Below, one piece after another: positions 35,451-47,405 of a stretch of DNA of 64,000 nucleotides. Within the stretch, counting starts at the first letter, position 1, and every line of letters begins with the position of its first letter. A model generated the notes under the pieces. That model ran no database searches and had not been told where the DNA came from. It was given only the letters and a program-made list of their open reading frames with translations. Where the stretch lies: NCBI GenBank assembly GCA_009192285.1, contig CM018604.1, forward strand, positions 1,178,001 through 1,242,000. Direction: 5' to 3'. This DNA comes from Morchella semilibera. Its lineage: Eukaryota > Ascomycota > Pezizomycetes > Pezizales > Morchellaceae. The translations under genes and the position numbers were made by a program.

Positions 35451-37822
35451 TCACCGGGAGCACCCCAGCCGCGGCACACCCGCGCAGAAAAGCAAGTTCC
35501 AGCTGAGACGGGGCGAGGAATTACCGGGCGTATCTCTATTATTGGCGGCAGCCGTATTACCAGCGTGGGCCCTACTGGTAGAGTTGTGCCCTCCAGAAAG
35601 AGTGCCTCCCCCTCTAGTGAAAGCCTCTCCATTTGCTGCAACCTTTGCGTCGCTAGTAGAGTGCTCCCTAATTGATCTAGTAGCATTTTTACTTGAAGAG
35701 GCCGCGCCACTAGTGCGTGTTAGTGTGTAAGGAGTGGGGTTGGGGTGGTGAGTGCATACTTGAGTGAGGAACGCGGTTTGTAGCCGGCCAGGCTGGAAGG
35801 CTGGACGGGTGGTGCTTCATGGGGCCCCTCGACGATGTTTCTATGTCTTTGTTGAGATACACTCTTTGAATAATGAGAACTCAAGAGTAGGATGGCTCAC
35901 CTCCTGTGAAATAAATCATTTTCTGGGGAAATATATCCGCTGACAGCACTTCTGATATTCGCGAGACTTATGTATCAGCCGAATATAAAAAGTTATAAAA
36001 AATATAAAAAGTTATAAAAAGGGGAAACAACTTACTTGCTATTGCTTGAACTTCCTTCTGATTTGTAAACGAATGCATCTCTATTGATGTGTCTTTGAGT
36101 ACTCTTACTGGGATTTAAGTTGGCAAAGTATTCATTACTGTAGTCTTCGAATTAGGATACAACTTACCTATCGAGTGTACTCTTACTCTTGCGGGTAGCT
36201 TTCGATGCACTATCACGGAAATCCTTATCTCTAGGCACTTATTAGTCTTATAATAATAGCTATAAACCTTTAAGAATCAGAAAAGCTACCTATCTGTGAT
36301 ATCCACACTCTCAGGAATCTTGTAATACGGTCTATCATCATGTTGACTGTTGCGATCGGGTCTGAGAATTTATGTTAATTAGACATTAACCTATAAAACC
36401 CGTAACTAGGTACTATGGTGCAAATACCGGCTAATGGTAATCCGAGGTATAGAATCAGTTTTATAGTTGCGGCTAGTATTAGAATATGTATTAGCAAGCT
36501 GTTTATTCTTATAGAAGAGCCACAAACTACTTTTTGTTGTTACGTTGAGATGGAAGGCTAATACCAGCTTCCCTGTTTTCACGCATGGCTCCCGCACTGA
36601 AAACATGCCGGTCAGGTGCTGCCAAAGGTGCTAGGTCTCGCGGAAGTATAACTTACTGGCTACTTTCAGCAGCAAAAGGGTTCCCACGAGTGACGGGTGG
36701 TGCTCGAGGTTTTGACTCATACGTCCGACTGGGGAGACTGGGGAGGCCTTTGTCGGCACTGAAACATGTGTAAGCCAACACTTTCTCCGTATATGTTCCT
36801 GAGCGAGACGACCTACTTCCTGTTTCTTGGCTTGGACCTTGCACTCGTAGTTTGAGGGCCACTAATTATAATAGTTTTACGTTATTTTAAGCTATTCGAA
36901 GCAAAACGTGGGAAAGAAACTTACTACTGCAGCTCCTGCTGACGCATAGTAATGATATGGCTCAGCTCTTTAGTAATAAGAGTAAGATTTCGCCTGATAG
37001 GTCTCTGGTTTGGATCTATAAGAGCGGGAGGCTCATCATCATATCGTACCCTCAACGAACTAAACTAACATTAGTACTCGAGGATTAGATGTATGGCGAA
37101 AGAGGATAGAATAACTCACAAGTGAAAGTTATGATACTCGATCGACCCATTTTCGTCCGCCATCGCCTCTTCATCAGAACTAGTGGGTTCAATCGCAGGA
37201 TTAAAGCGTTTATTGCGAGATTCAATTGGTGAACTATGAACCTGAGCACTCCTTGGCCTATGACGGTTTGCAAACCTATTAGGATTATTCTGAATTGAAA
37301 AGCTCTTTTGGATGGCCATTGGGACTAAGTCCACCAGTTCTATTCCCTCGTTTTCAGCTAAGTCAACTTCGGCACTGTCTTTGTGGTTACTATTTTGGGT
37401 ACTGTCTTTTTGACTACTGTTTGAAAAAGTTAGTTGCTTCGATTTCAAATATATACTCTCCCGGGTTCAGAAATTAACTAGCGGGGGGGAACAGGAAAAC
37501 CGTACTCATTATCAAACCACTTTTTAACAAACCCTGGTGAGTTTAATCCAGGCCAATTTAATCCATAACCCCGGGCAGTAGAATTTGATGAACCTCCTTC
37601 ATCAGGCTTTGGATGCTCGATTGTCCTTGCAGGACTATGAGGCTCTCCAATTGTTGATTTAGGTGATGCACGATGTTCATCATTATTAATCGGCCTGGGG
37701 GGGCTAGGTCTTGGATTTAAAAAAGTGGAATCCCTTATCGTCAATTGCTTTGGGACGTTGAGTTCCGGATAGTACAAAACGTGCTCAGGAGGGTATGTTT
37801 TTTGGGGGGTTTTTCCTGCCAT
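35451..37822 (-). CDS. Eleven-exon hypothetical protein, all introns phase 2 (516 aa)
   Basis: Minus-strand exons: 37506-37822, 37120-37416, 36925-37059, 36657-36830, 36531-36596, 36428-36472, 36290-36361, 36168-36230, 36036-36107, 35901-35951, 35451-35709 (517 codons with stop). All ten introns split a codon after its second base, so all nine internal exons (297, 135, 174, 66, 45, 72, 63, 72 and 51 nt) are multiples of three. Nine junctions have good signals (GT..AG, CTAAY or CTGAY branch). The acceptor of intron 3 (36831) is the least certain. No signal peptide or TM is seen. The N-terminus is Pro-rich (YYPELNVPKQLTIRD) and the rest is Ser/Arg/Asp-rich and disordered (RDKDFRDSASKATRKSK). 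No family recognised. Function unknown; the gene structure itself is the notable point. Confidence 0.68.
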
Positions 37823-40800
37823 TTGAGACAAAAGAAATTGAAGAGAGGGTTATTTTGGAGATTTTTTTGGATGATTTCCTGAGTTGAGAGCTCAGGTAAG
37901 GGGATAGTGGTAGAGAAGAAGGAAGAACGAAGGAAGTAGGATCACCTGTGGGTGACTGCTTAGATAATGCCTACGGATCGTTTTTTTTGTGGGTTTTCTA
38001 GTATAAGGACGGTACTGTCTAGCCATAAGCCTAATATGGATGGTAGCGGGAAGTTTAATCCAGGAGGGGGACGGCCTGCCGTCGCTGTGTAGTGGGAGGC
38101 GAACATGAGCCACATACAACATACATGTATCCATAACGAAGTACTCTTTACATGTAACTACATGTATAAAGATGATTCTTCTGATACCAATAGCTCCTGA
38201 AAAATTGAGTATTTATATAAGATAATGAAATACAATGATACATTTATCGATGAGAGGCCTAAGTTCATTAAAATCTGCAACGAAATTAAAGACGTCAGAG
38301 TACTTCCTATACCATGTAGCTATAGGCTGCTGCTGCCATTATATTAGATACACTCGTATACATGTCTTTACTCAACGCTCTCTACTAGTTTGCCATTTCG
38401 GCCCTATCCCAACACATATCTCAACTAGGCGCAGTTTTATCTTACCCTGCAGGTACCCGGATATCACTTGAATCCAATCGTTGGCGGCGTTGGGGGTGGT
38501 GCCGGTGGTGATCTTTTGACTCTCGAGTGGTTAACGTTAAACCTTTGCAGGTCGTGAAGCTGCAGTAGCAGTCAGTTGAATGTGTCACATACACCTTATA
38601 ACTTCTACCCGATCGAATGTACAACACTCGACCATACGCGTGGTGTTTATATTTTTAGGGTTGACAACTTTATGCATCCACTGGTTTACCTCGAACCAAC
38701 GCAACAAAACCACAATTCTGAGGAGGCCGTAAATATATACCCATATATATATATCTGTTGAAAACCACGCATATGTACCTACATGTAGCCAGCATAGCAT
38801 GACAATTGGCCACCATATAAAGAGGTATATACCCCCTTCAAAGCATCTTATATTAGCCAATCAACACAACTAATGCCTACTACCCACATGCGCATGTGCC
38901 GTGCTCACCTGTATAATAATAAAAATCTATCCTGCTCAATAAGCAAATACTGTGGACAGTCCTAAACACAGTTATATAAACTGCTTTTCTAGAGGGACTT
39001 TCGCTAAAAGGGTTTTGGTTGGCTGCTGCCTCTGCGCGTACACACACATGCAACTAAATTAGTTACGCATATGCGTAGTGCCCATCACCAACCGCGCCTA
39101 GTTCCGCTACTATTTGCTTCCGTACTGGGCCCAAGTAACCATTATTAATCTACTAATCTCAGACCAGCTCATGCGAACTTTGTCCCACAAGACTTGCAAA
39201 GCTGATCATTGGCTATGGTAAAGCTCGACATCACCAAACCGGTCGGAAGCAAAAGAAATGCGACAAACCCGGATTGAACGGGTGACCTCCAGATGGCACC
39301 CCGGATAATGAGACTTCAGTCTGGCGCTCTCCCAACTGAGCTATTATCGCGTTGCATGAAAGACATGGAGTCTCTGTGTTGTAGGCTCAATTTGGAGGGC
39401 CAAGAGACGAGTTGAGGTTAGCAACGACAGGCATTTGTAAGGCTAGAGAAAACTATTATAAACTTCAAGAGTACGAGCAAGAGGTTGTTAGGGTGCGAGG
39501 GTGTACTCCATTTCTCTGAAGTAGGGTATAGAAGCTGAAATAATTATAGTTAACATGGACTATGTTGAGGCAAAAATCGGATATAGGTGGGATCTCGTAT
39601 TGGCCTGAAAGATAAGAGTGGAAAAATAATAATAATAAAAAGGGTGTAAATCTCCAGGTCGCGTACATTGTAGCCAGCTAGCCAAGAGAAGATAGTACAT
39701 GTATTTGTGAAATTGATAATCCCATTGCTGGCCGCGGTTTGGTAGATTGGTCTTCAACAAGCTGCAAATTCGTGTAGTGTCAAAAAAAAAAAATACTAAC
39801 CGAGCATATCGAATAATCTTAAAAGACTAGCCCTAGTCAATGATCAAAATACGAAGGATATCGTACATGATATTAATTATCGGTTTCAAGTTACGTTACT
39901 CTTCAATTTTGCCCCGTGCGATATTCCTATGATGTGGAACCCTAACCCACATTGTCAACCGGATCAAAGTAGCGTTGTGTGTTGGCGTGTGTCCTTTGAA
40001 AACACCGAAATTTGTTTCATATCTGGACCTTGAAAACGCAATGATACCCTAGAGATATATATTTATAAGTGCCCCTATCTACCATCCTTCTACCCCTTCC
40101 TTCTTTCCCCATGGCGAAATATTATCAGCTCTCGTGAAAGTCAGTAATCTCGGATGAAGAGGCTTTGTAGCGTCTTCCGACAGATGCGTTAGTAGAGTGA
40201 GTTGCGAAGCCGTCGTATGTTACCTCTTATATGAGGTTCTTTCGTCAAAGAATATTGAGTTCTGGCTGAATGCGAGGATTCGATGTTGTGGCTGACGTGT
40301 TTGTAGGGTTCTGTGTTTCTCGTGAATATAGGCCAGGGTTCAAGTGATCATGATCTAGTCGTCCAAATTGACAACGCCTAAGACCCCCAACGTCTCTTGA
40401 ATGACTTTTCTTGTAAACAATGGTATACTATATACTAGCGGTGACTAGTACAAGGGACATCCAGAACACATCCCTACTGAACGTATCTCACTCCTACCGA
40501 TGTACGTCCACACCTTTATGACTAGTCAGCTAATATCCGTTCATCTCTAGTTCCAAGCCCGCCGGCGGTTCCACGAACGGGCAAGCACTTTTCTCACTAA
40601 AACCTGTAGCTTGGAATGATTATCGGCATACAAGGAGGGCTAAAGCATTCTTGGTCTGTCCTCTATCTATGGCCGGAGCGGAAGTAGTTCATGAATTCAA
40701 TATAGCCAACGAGGGTACAAGAGTGACCAATAGAATATGGAGAACATGCGATAATTCCTTCATTAGTTGATTAAAACCACCATGTTAGGCTGATGATTCT

Positions 40801-41827
40801 ATTCGTCAATATGTACATACATACATGTACATACGGGTTCTCCATCGCCCGAGAAATAACTATACTATACCCATAGACTAGGTCAATAATCGGTGAAAAT
40901 CTACAGTTACTTTGACATATTTGGGAATTAGTGATTAATCTGTATGCAAATTAAGAAAAACGTGCGCATATATAATTAAAGAAAAAAAAACTTAGCAAAC
41001 GGGACGCTCGATGTATAAGTCGAATACAAAACCTAACATACATGTATATATGTATATGGCCAAGCCCGCAAAGGTCCATACAACCCATACAACCCATACA
41101 ACCACCCAATGAGGACCCCCAACAGCTCTGCCCTTAATATAACCAAAAATCAACGTTCTCTTGGCAGACCCCAGCTCCCCAGCTCCCCCCTCGAGCTCCC
41201 TACAGCGCCCTGTGGTGTTAATCGACACTTTTCTAGAACCGTGAAGCTACGGCTGGACCATTTGTTGGTGGGTAAGGACCAACTTTTGCAGGGATCGAGG
41301 TTCTTATGATTTGTATAGATTATTATTTGCTATAATATCCGTAAGTCGTTCTTCGGGTATTGATTGCAATTGATATATATCGATTAGTTAAAGGGCAGCG
41401 CTCTAGTATTCAATTGTTACCTCATTGAGCTTGCCAGGTTTTCTTGTCCCGGCCTTTCCCGTCATATATATTGGTTGGCTAGTTCATGCCCATTTCTTGT
41501 ATAAAATTACAATCGTAAACCATGACTCTTTATTATCAATTAGTATTAAAGGGCTATAAAAAAAAACTTCTATAAACAAGACATCAAGCTCAACGCCTGA
41601 ACAAAAGGGAAAATTTAATAAAAAATAACTAATAAATGCGGTCGCACACGGGACCATTGGTTTCCGGGGTTCTCGCACACAATAATCAATACTGTGCCCA
41701 GCTATCCGGTCAAGGTCAATGATGGTGCGCACATGAATCCATTTACTGTAGCTCGGTCGCCCACGTGCAGCTCAGCCTGCCGAACACCTGTTGCCAACCA
41801 AAGCAAACTTCTAGCTAGAGCCCAGCT
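37823..41827. other. Intergenic region with tRNA-Phe
   Basis: About 4 kb. Only tRNA-Phe (39259-39350), TACATGTA motifs (for example 38120-38165, 40815-40835, 41035-41060) and a short period-9 tandem (ATACAACCC) at about 41079-41106 were recognised. Confidence 0.6.
39259..39350 (-). tRNA. tRNA-Phe (GAA), with 19-nt intron
   Basis: Minus strand, 92 nt = 73-nt tRNA plus a 19-nt intron. The D-arm AGCTCAGTTGGGAGAGC and anticodon arm CCAGA-CTGAAG-[intron]-A-TCTGG are essentially the canonical eukaryotic tRNA-Phe. The T-arm is ACCCG-TTCAATC-CGGGT. The 3' acceptor TTGTCGC plus A pairs with 5' GCGATAA (one G-T pair). The intron sits after the base 3' of the anticodon, as expected. Confidence 0.93.
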
Positions 41828-43055
41828 CTAAATATAATTATCCCTAGTGTACCTCTCCTCTCTATCCATCCGTGGCGTACCCGCGCGATTTCCGCCACCT
41901 ACCGAATGGTGAATGACCATCGGTGGCACCTCCACATCCTCACGCCCTCTCGATTGTCCCCTACAACCAAACATGCCTGTACCGAGCTCAAAGTTTCTCA
42001 GTCGGCCATCCGTCTGCCTGTGCGCCTTCCCGGTGACCAGTAGCATCACCACGCCGGCCGCACCGAGGCCTGCAAACAGAACGGCGGCCCATGCGAGCGC
42101 GATTCCGCTGCCGCCCTTCGATGGGACGATGGTAGGATGCGTGCTGAGGGCGCCGTAGACGACCGAGGATGCGGATTGGAACAGGATGGCGGTAATAAAT
42201 GAGAGACCGAATGCCGAAAACGCGAGCAATGTGAGCGTCTGGCCGAGCTTTGTGGTGAGGTTTGTGACGCCTGGCCCGCAGGCGACGAAGAAGGAGAGAA
42301 GCAGAACGATGCCTTGGGCTGTGAGTGCGACAATGGGCGGGTAGGGTGAGATGGCGCCTTGAATTGAGGTGCTAAGTCTAAGGATTTCGAGTGTGGAGGG
42401 GTCAAGCTTCTTAGGGTCGGTGCGGGACTTGATGCATGTGAGCGAGCTGGTGCGGTTACGGGTGCAGATGCCGAAGTAGCTTATTAGAACTATGGTGCCT
42501 TCGCTTCTCTGCTCGGGTGCTCTCTTTTCTATTGGCCCGTCCCTCTTAATCATTGCTGTAGCAAGGTTGGTTGGTCTGACGGTCACCATCCCAGTTGGAA
42601 TGGCAGCTAATTTTGTCTTTTGAGTGGAGCTCAAAGTACTTAGAGTACTAGGCGGCTTTATAGAATTTGCAGTTGCTGAAGATTTTGCGCTCGTTGTAGG
42701 CTTTGCACTTGTTGTTGGCCTTAAGCTTATTGTTGTGGGCCTTTGGGTAGTTGGGGTTCCAGTCAACGGAGGCCCAACTAATGTGGGTTCAGCCAGCGCG
42801 GAGGTACTAAGGGGGTCACTGGTAACTGCTTCCCTGGTGGAGTTTAGTACTATTTTGACTACATGTAGGCCACTTATGCCGGGTGAGTTTGATGTAGTTC
42901 CTGATAGTAGAAAGGCTATTAAAAAGGTATAGAGGTTAGCTAGGTACAGTATTTATTGGTAGAGGATCGTGCTTACTTGTCAGGATTAGAGCCAGTAGCA
43001 AACATAAATTTGTTGCCGGGCGTGTAATTCCGAAATTAATTAGATTACAAAACAT
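41828..43055 (-). CDS. Fig1-like membrane protein with Ser/Thr-rich ectodomain (388 aa)
   Basis: Exons 42977-43055 and 41828-42915 (minus), joined by a 61-nt GTAAGC...GCTAAC...AATAG intron in phase 1. The start at 43055 was chosen because it splices in frame and completes a signal peptide or first TM (LCLLLALILT|TFLLSG) that the intron interrupts. Next comes a Thr/Ser/Pro-rich stretch (residues ~60-130) likely O-glycosylated, a dibasic site (KRDGPIEKR), and then SYFGICTRN...C, a Gly-rich/Cys pair motif. Three hydrophobic segments follow (IVALTAQGIVLLLSFFVACG; LTLLAFSAFGLSFITAIL; IALAWAAVLFAGLGAAGVV), then a polar cytosolic tail. The topology and FGIC...C motif resemble the Fig1/claudin-like family, which supports calcium influx and membrane fusion in mating. 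That assignment is inference; a SUR7/PalI-like protein is the alternative. Confidence 0.7.
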
Positions 43056-43154
43056 TATGTCCGTTTGTTATTAAGCCGGCCGGTGTTGACGGTGGTATTA
43101 GAAATTTTGTGTCCGAGTCTTTTGTATATCGAGTCTATTGATCCATAAATGGGA

Positions 43155-43172
43155 TTATATATACATATATAT
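43155..43172 (-). promoter_or_regulatory. TATA-type stretch of the Fig1-like gene
   Basis: TATATATACATATATAT about 100 bp upstream of the minus-strand ATG at 43055. Confidence 0.4.
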
Positions 43173-46100
43173 GTCCGTTCATAAGAGTTTTCAAATGTTC
43201 TGTTCAAGATGGAACAAGTTCTTGTATAGACGTCTCTCGTTTCATGTTAGTTATATTTAGGTCTTAGAATGAGACTTAGTGGTGCCGCAGCTCTAATAAG
43301 TACGCAATGGGTTGTATCAAATTTCTTTTCAAGTTCATCATATGTATACATGTATTATGAACGACTGACACTATGTGCATAGGAGCGGCTTAACCGATAC
43401 TTCGTTCCTGTATCCGAGTAGGTAAGTTAGTTATTCCTGTGTCAATTACAACCTACTACATATTTAGGTAGAGAGCATCATAGCCGGAAGGACGCTTACA
43501 CAAGCAACGAAACAACAAGCTATGGAGGCATATAGAATGGCGAACGTCCAAACACGGCATTAAAGGTATACCGCATGTAACAACTAACTCCTAGCGATCA
43601 TGAATATCGTGCGTATCCACTGGCCTCATGATAGTGATACTCACTCGTTGTAATGATGGTAATCGGCGGTCGAAGAGTATTATTTATTAGTCTTTCCTTA
43701 CCTATTTAAGTAGTATTCGCCTCCTCAGATCGTATATCGTTTTATCGGGATTCGACTATATCCCTTAGACAGATGAAATCGTGAAGTTCGTAGCCTAGAC
43801 CGTGCACACACTGAGTTAGGTATATTCTTTACTCCTAACGATTGGTAATAACCATAGAGCCAACCAAAATGGCTGCTTAATTATTAGAGACTTTGCGCAA
43901 ATGGAGCCAGCTCTATATTTCAGTTATCTGATTGGCAGGCTATGGGGCCCAAAAAGGCAAGTTGTGATTTCATCTGTCCAAGGGATACGTACGTATATCC
44001 AGTTCTCGCTACAGTACCTCCTCTCGGTTCCTAAACCCACTGCCGGGGCTTAAACGAGCTCGAGCCTATGGAGGGGAAGCTATAACCTCTACTAGGGGCT
44101 TTTTTTTTCAGATTATTCAAGATGTCTTATAATTACGTGCAAGGTACCATCACGATTTCTTTGTCCTGTTCCCGTGACAGCATGCTACTAGCGCGAGTGA
44201 CTACCCATGATGCCAAGTAAAACAGATCCCGTTCAAAAAACCCAAACCGCCAAATTTCTACTCTCGATCGCCCCCCAAAACACCCACGAAAACTCAAAAT
44301 TAGCCCTCTTCCGCTGGATGGTGACGTTGCCATCTGTGCATACTAATAGCGGTTTGGCGGCCTAGAGGTCGGGGAGCTGTGCTATGCACTAGGATCGAGA
44401 GCTTGGCGTTGGTCCAGTCACCAGGTCAATCAAAAGTTACCCCGGATAATTAAGAACGTATCCAACGGTCAATTTTCGCGATGCAAAACGCCGGGCCAAA
44501 AACTTTAAAACCGCAACGCAAAGACCTAAAAGCTCGGGCTACTCGGATATTCTTCGGCTTAGACATCATCCGGGTATGCCTTGTGGGCTGCTTCTCGCCA
44601 ATCGTTTATCTAGCCTTTTGTTGAGATCAGCCCGCGGGGGTGGTACGATGCTGGTCTTGGTGGTCTTGGAACTCTTGGAACTCTTGGAACTCTTGGAAAC
44701 TGGTAATCCGGTTCTTTGGGGGTTAGGAGTATGCGTTATGTGTATATGTAGTTGTGTTCGCAATATTTCCGTGTAGAGTATGTTGCTCTGCATAATAATA
44801 ATTTAGAGCAGTCCAAAGTAAGTAAACGGTGCTCTTTCTCCTCTGCTGCAATTCCCATCTTCGGAGCGCCGTCTTGAGAACAATCACTATCGTCAAAGTA
44901 AAATGTTTGAATTAAACCTTTGAAATCACTTAGGATTCAACTCCTTCAGTTTTTCTCATAGGCTCTAGCGCCTATACATATATTATAACACTATCATAAA
45001 CTCTCTCTGCCTAGACGCCAAAACTACCGCTGCAAGGTCTGGGCACTCCATAAATGCAAGAGCGCCAATCTGGCCCCACATTTCAGATGAACGCCGAGTG
45101 GATTGGTAAAATCCCACTGGACACATTGCACAGCCCATACATTATCAAGACTTGTTTCAGGTGCATGCATTTTATATCGATTGGCAGCCAAGGCCAATCC
45201 TAATCAGCCTGTGATTTCGGGGGAGAAATTATTTGTATAACTTATCGGACCGCATAATCAGTATGAGCAATTCGTGGCTGTGCACATAGCTCGAGTGAGA
45301 GACCATGACTGGTTTTCGCCACTTTGAGCAGTACTGGTGGCGGTGACGGCATCGATCTTTCTCCGATACCGAGATTACATTCTACTGCGGTGTTCTTGGA
45401 AGATTCGGGATATAGGAGACTAATCCGTCACCAGTAGAATTGGGCTAATGCCTTATCTGCCAGCCACTTCTCCACTGGGGTGTGTGTGTGTCGGCTGTTG
45501 GCAGAAATGTTCAAAATGATATGTACCGAATCCAGCTACAAAAACCTGTCCAAGATCTCGGCGGGCTGTTAGTTTCCCAGGGTTTTAGGACACTGTCTCA
45601 GAGTTAAGAGCTCAAGGAATGAGTGATCTTCCCCGTCTGTTCCAGACAACACATGTATTATTAATTTATTATTGTTTGTATGGACCGAGTATTTTGGAGT
45701 ATGTAAAAATGTATCCTACAACTCCCGCGAACCATTTTGTAAGTTTTACTAGAGTAGCCTTGATTGCCTTGATCTGGTGACACAGCATCCTGTTTCAGAA
45801 CCGTGGTTCGCCCAAGAAACGACTGCCAAGGGTAATAGTAAACAGTCCCGACTAAACTCAAAGCGGCATTGGCGGTCAAGATCTCCTCGATACGGGGAGC
45901 GGAATCTGTACTCTATCGAACCAATTTCATAGAACGCTGAAGAGGGGAAGACGGTCAAAAATGCAGTGTCACCCGTCGAATGATATCTGTGCGATAATTG
46001 TGAGTGAATCAAACGCTGTCAGCATTATTATCCCTGGGGTCTTAACTTCCAAGGCGGGGGGCAGGCCGTCACCCCTGCATCTCGTCGTCATGTCTACAAA

Positions 46101-46747
46101 AGACGTAGCTCTTCCTTGGGGGTCCAGGAAACTAATAAAAAGCTCCAGAAATTGCTAAACAAGGCCTCGAAGGGAAATGTTCTTTTGTGTTAGATACTTT
46201 GAAGAGTCAGTGTTCTAGATGCTATCGACTTGTGAAGTTTAGGGAGTACCGAACAAATCAGATCACGCGACCGCAGGTTATATCATAGGATGTTTATCCG
46301 TTGGCTGGAGTCCAATTGAGCACAACGTTTAGTGCGTCATTGAGGCTCGGCGGAGGCGGAGGCGGCCACGTTGCATATCCACACAAAGACCAGGTGTGGC
46401 AAGAAGGCTAGGCCAAGACAAGGTCAACTCAACCCAGGGGGGGAATAGGGCCTGTGCGAGCTGTGGAAGCTCCAAGTTACGCCTATTATGATTCTGAGAT
46501 TTTTTCCTTTTTCCTTAGGAGCAAACGAAATATCCAACTGAAGGAAGATCCCACCAAGAGAGCAAACAGCGGACCCGTGCACATCATGCAGTGGAAGGGC
46601 GTGGTGGGATGGCACACCCGTGCTCGTCGTTGGCTGGGAACGATAGGTGTAGGTTTAAGAGGAGAGGCCATAAGCTAAGATGGATGAGAGATGGCAGATG
46701 GCAGCACTCTAAGGGTATGTAGATGGATGCACATGCCCGCGCACACG

Positions 46748-46766
46748 CGTGTGTGTGTGTGTGTGT
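46748..46766. repeat. (GT)n microsatellite
   Basis: Nine to ten GT units, preceded by a CA/CG-rich stretch. Confidence 0.8.
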
Positions 46767-47405
46767 GAGTGAGTCTTTCTCATAAGTACCCAAGTTAGCT
46801 GGACATCTGCTGCGATTTCCTCCTAGAGAATGTTGAGAAAAGGTGTTGAGGGAGCGGTCGATATCTACAGTGTCTTCTTGCAGGAAGAAAAAAAACATAG
46901 TTTGATAGTTTGTCAATGGGGGGGGATTCGAGGGGAGAGAGAGGCAGGCCTAGAAGGCATTTTGTGAGATACAAACTCAATATTCTAAGTACATGCATCT
47001 CGATAATTCATAGTATCATAGATCACATCATAAACTCCATGATCCCTACACGTGCTGTTTGTCCATACATGGAAATATGTAGTTTAGAATATGCGTAAAG
47101 TGAGCATGCACCCTTCTCGGGTGACACCTTTAAGATTCAATTAAGCCGGCTTGTAGCCTGCATCCGAGGGGACCAATCATTGTGTTGGAGCAGCGCGGAT
47201 AGTTCACTGGGACCCTATTCATGTTGGTTAACTGAAAAGTGCCATTTGAATATAAAGCCTCCTGTCCACCCTCCGATATCACCCTTTCCTCTTCTCCCTT
47301 ACAACGCGGCTCAACCTCTGCTTTCACACACCCACTCCTACATCACCAAACACTCCCCAATTTCAAACACCCCCTCAACCAAACTTTCATCGTAGGTTTT
47401 ATTGA

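Larger units (their letters stand above)
43056..47405. other. Intergenic region with simple repeats
   Basis: About 4.3 kb without a recognised gene. It contains a period-9 tandem (GGAACTCTT) at about 44667-44698, a short (TG)n near 45482 and a (GT)n at 46748-46766. From about 47260 to 47400 the sequence is pyrimidine-rich, probably the leader of the ATPase gene. Confidence 0.55.

Noticed and set aside
42624-42932. Plus-strand frame rich in Val/Leu/Gly
   Set aside because: Antisense shadow of the Thr/Ser-rich part of the Fig1-like gene.
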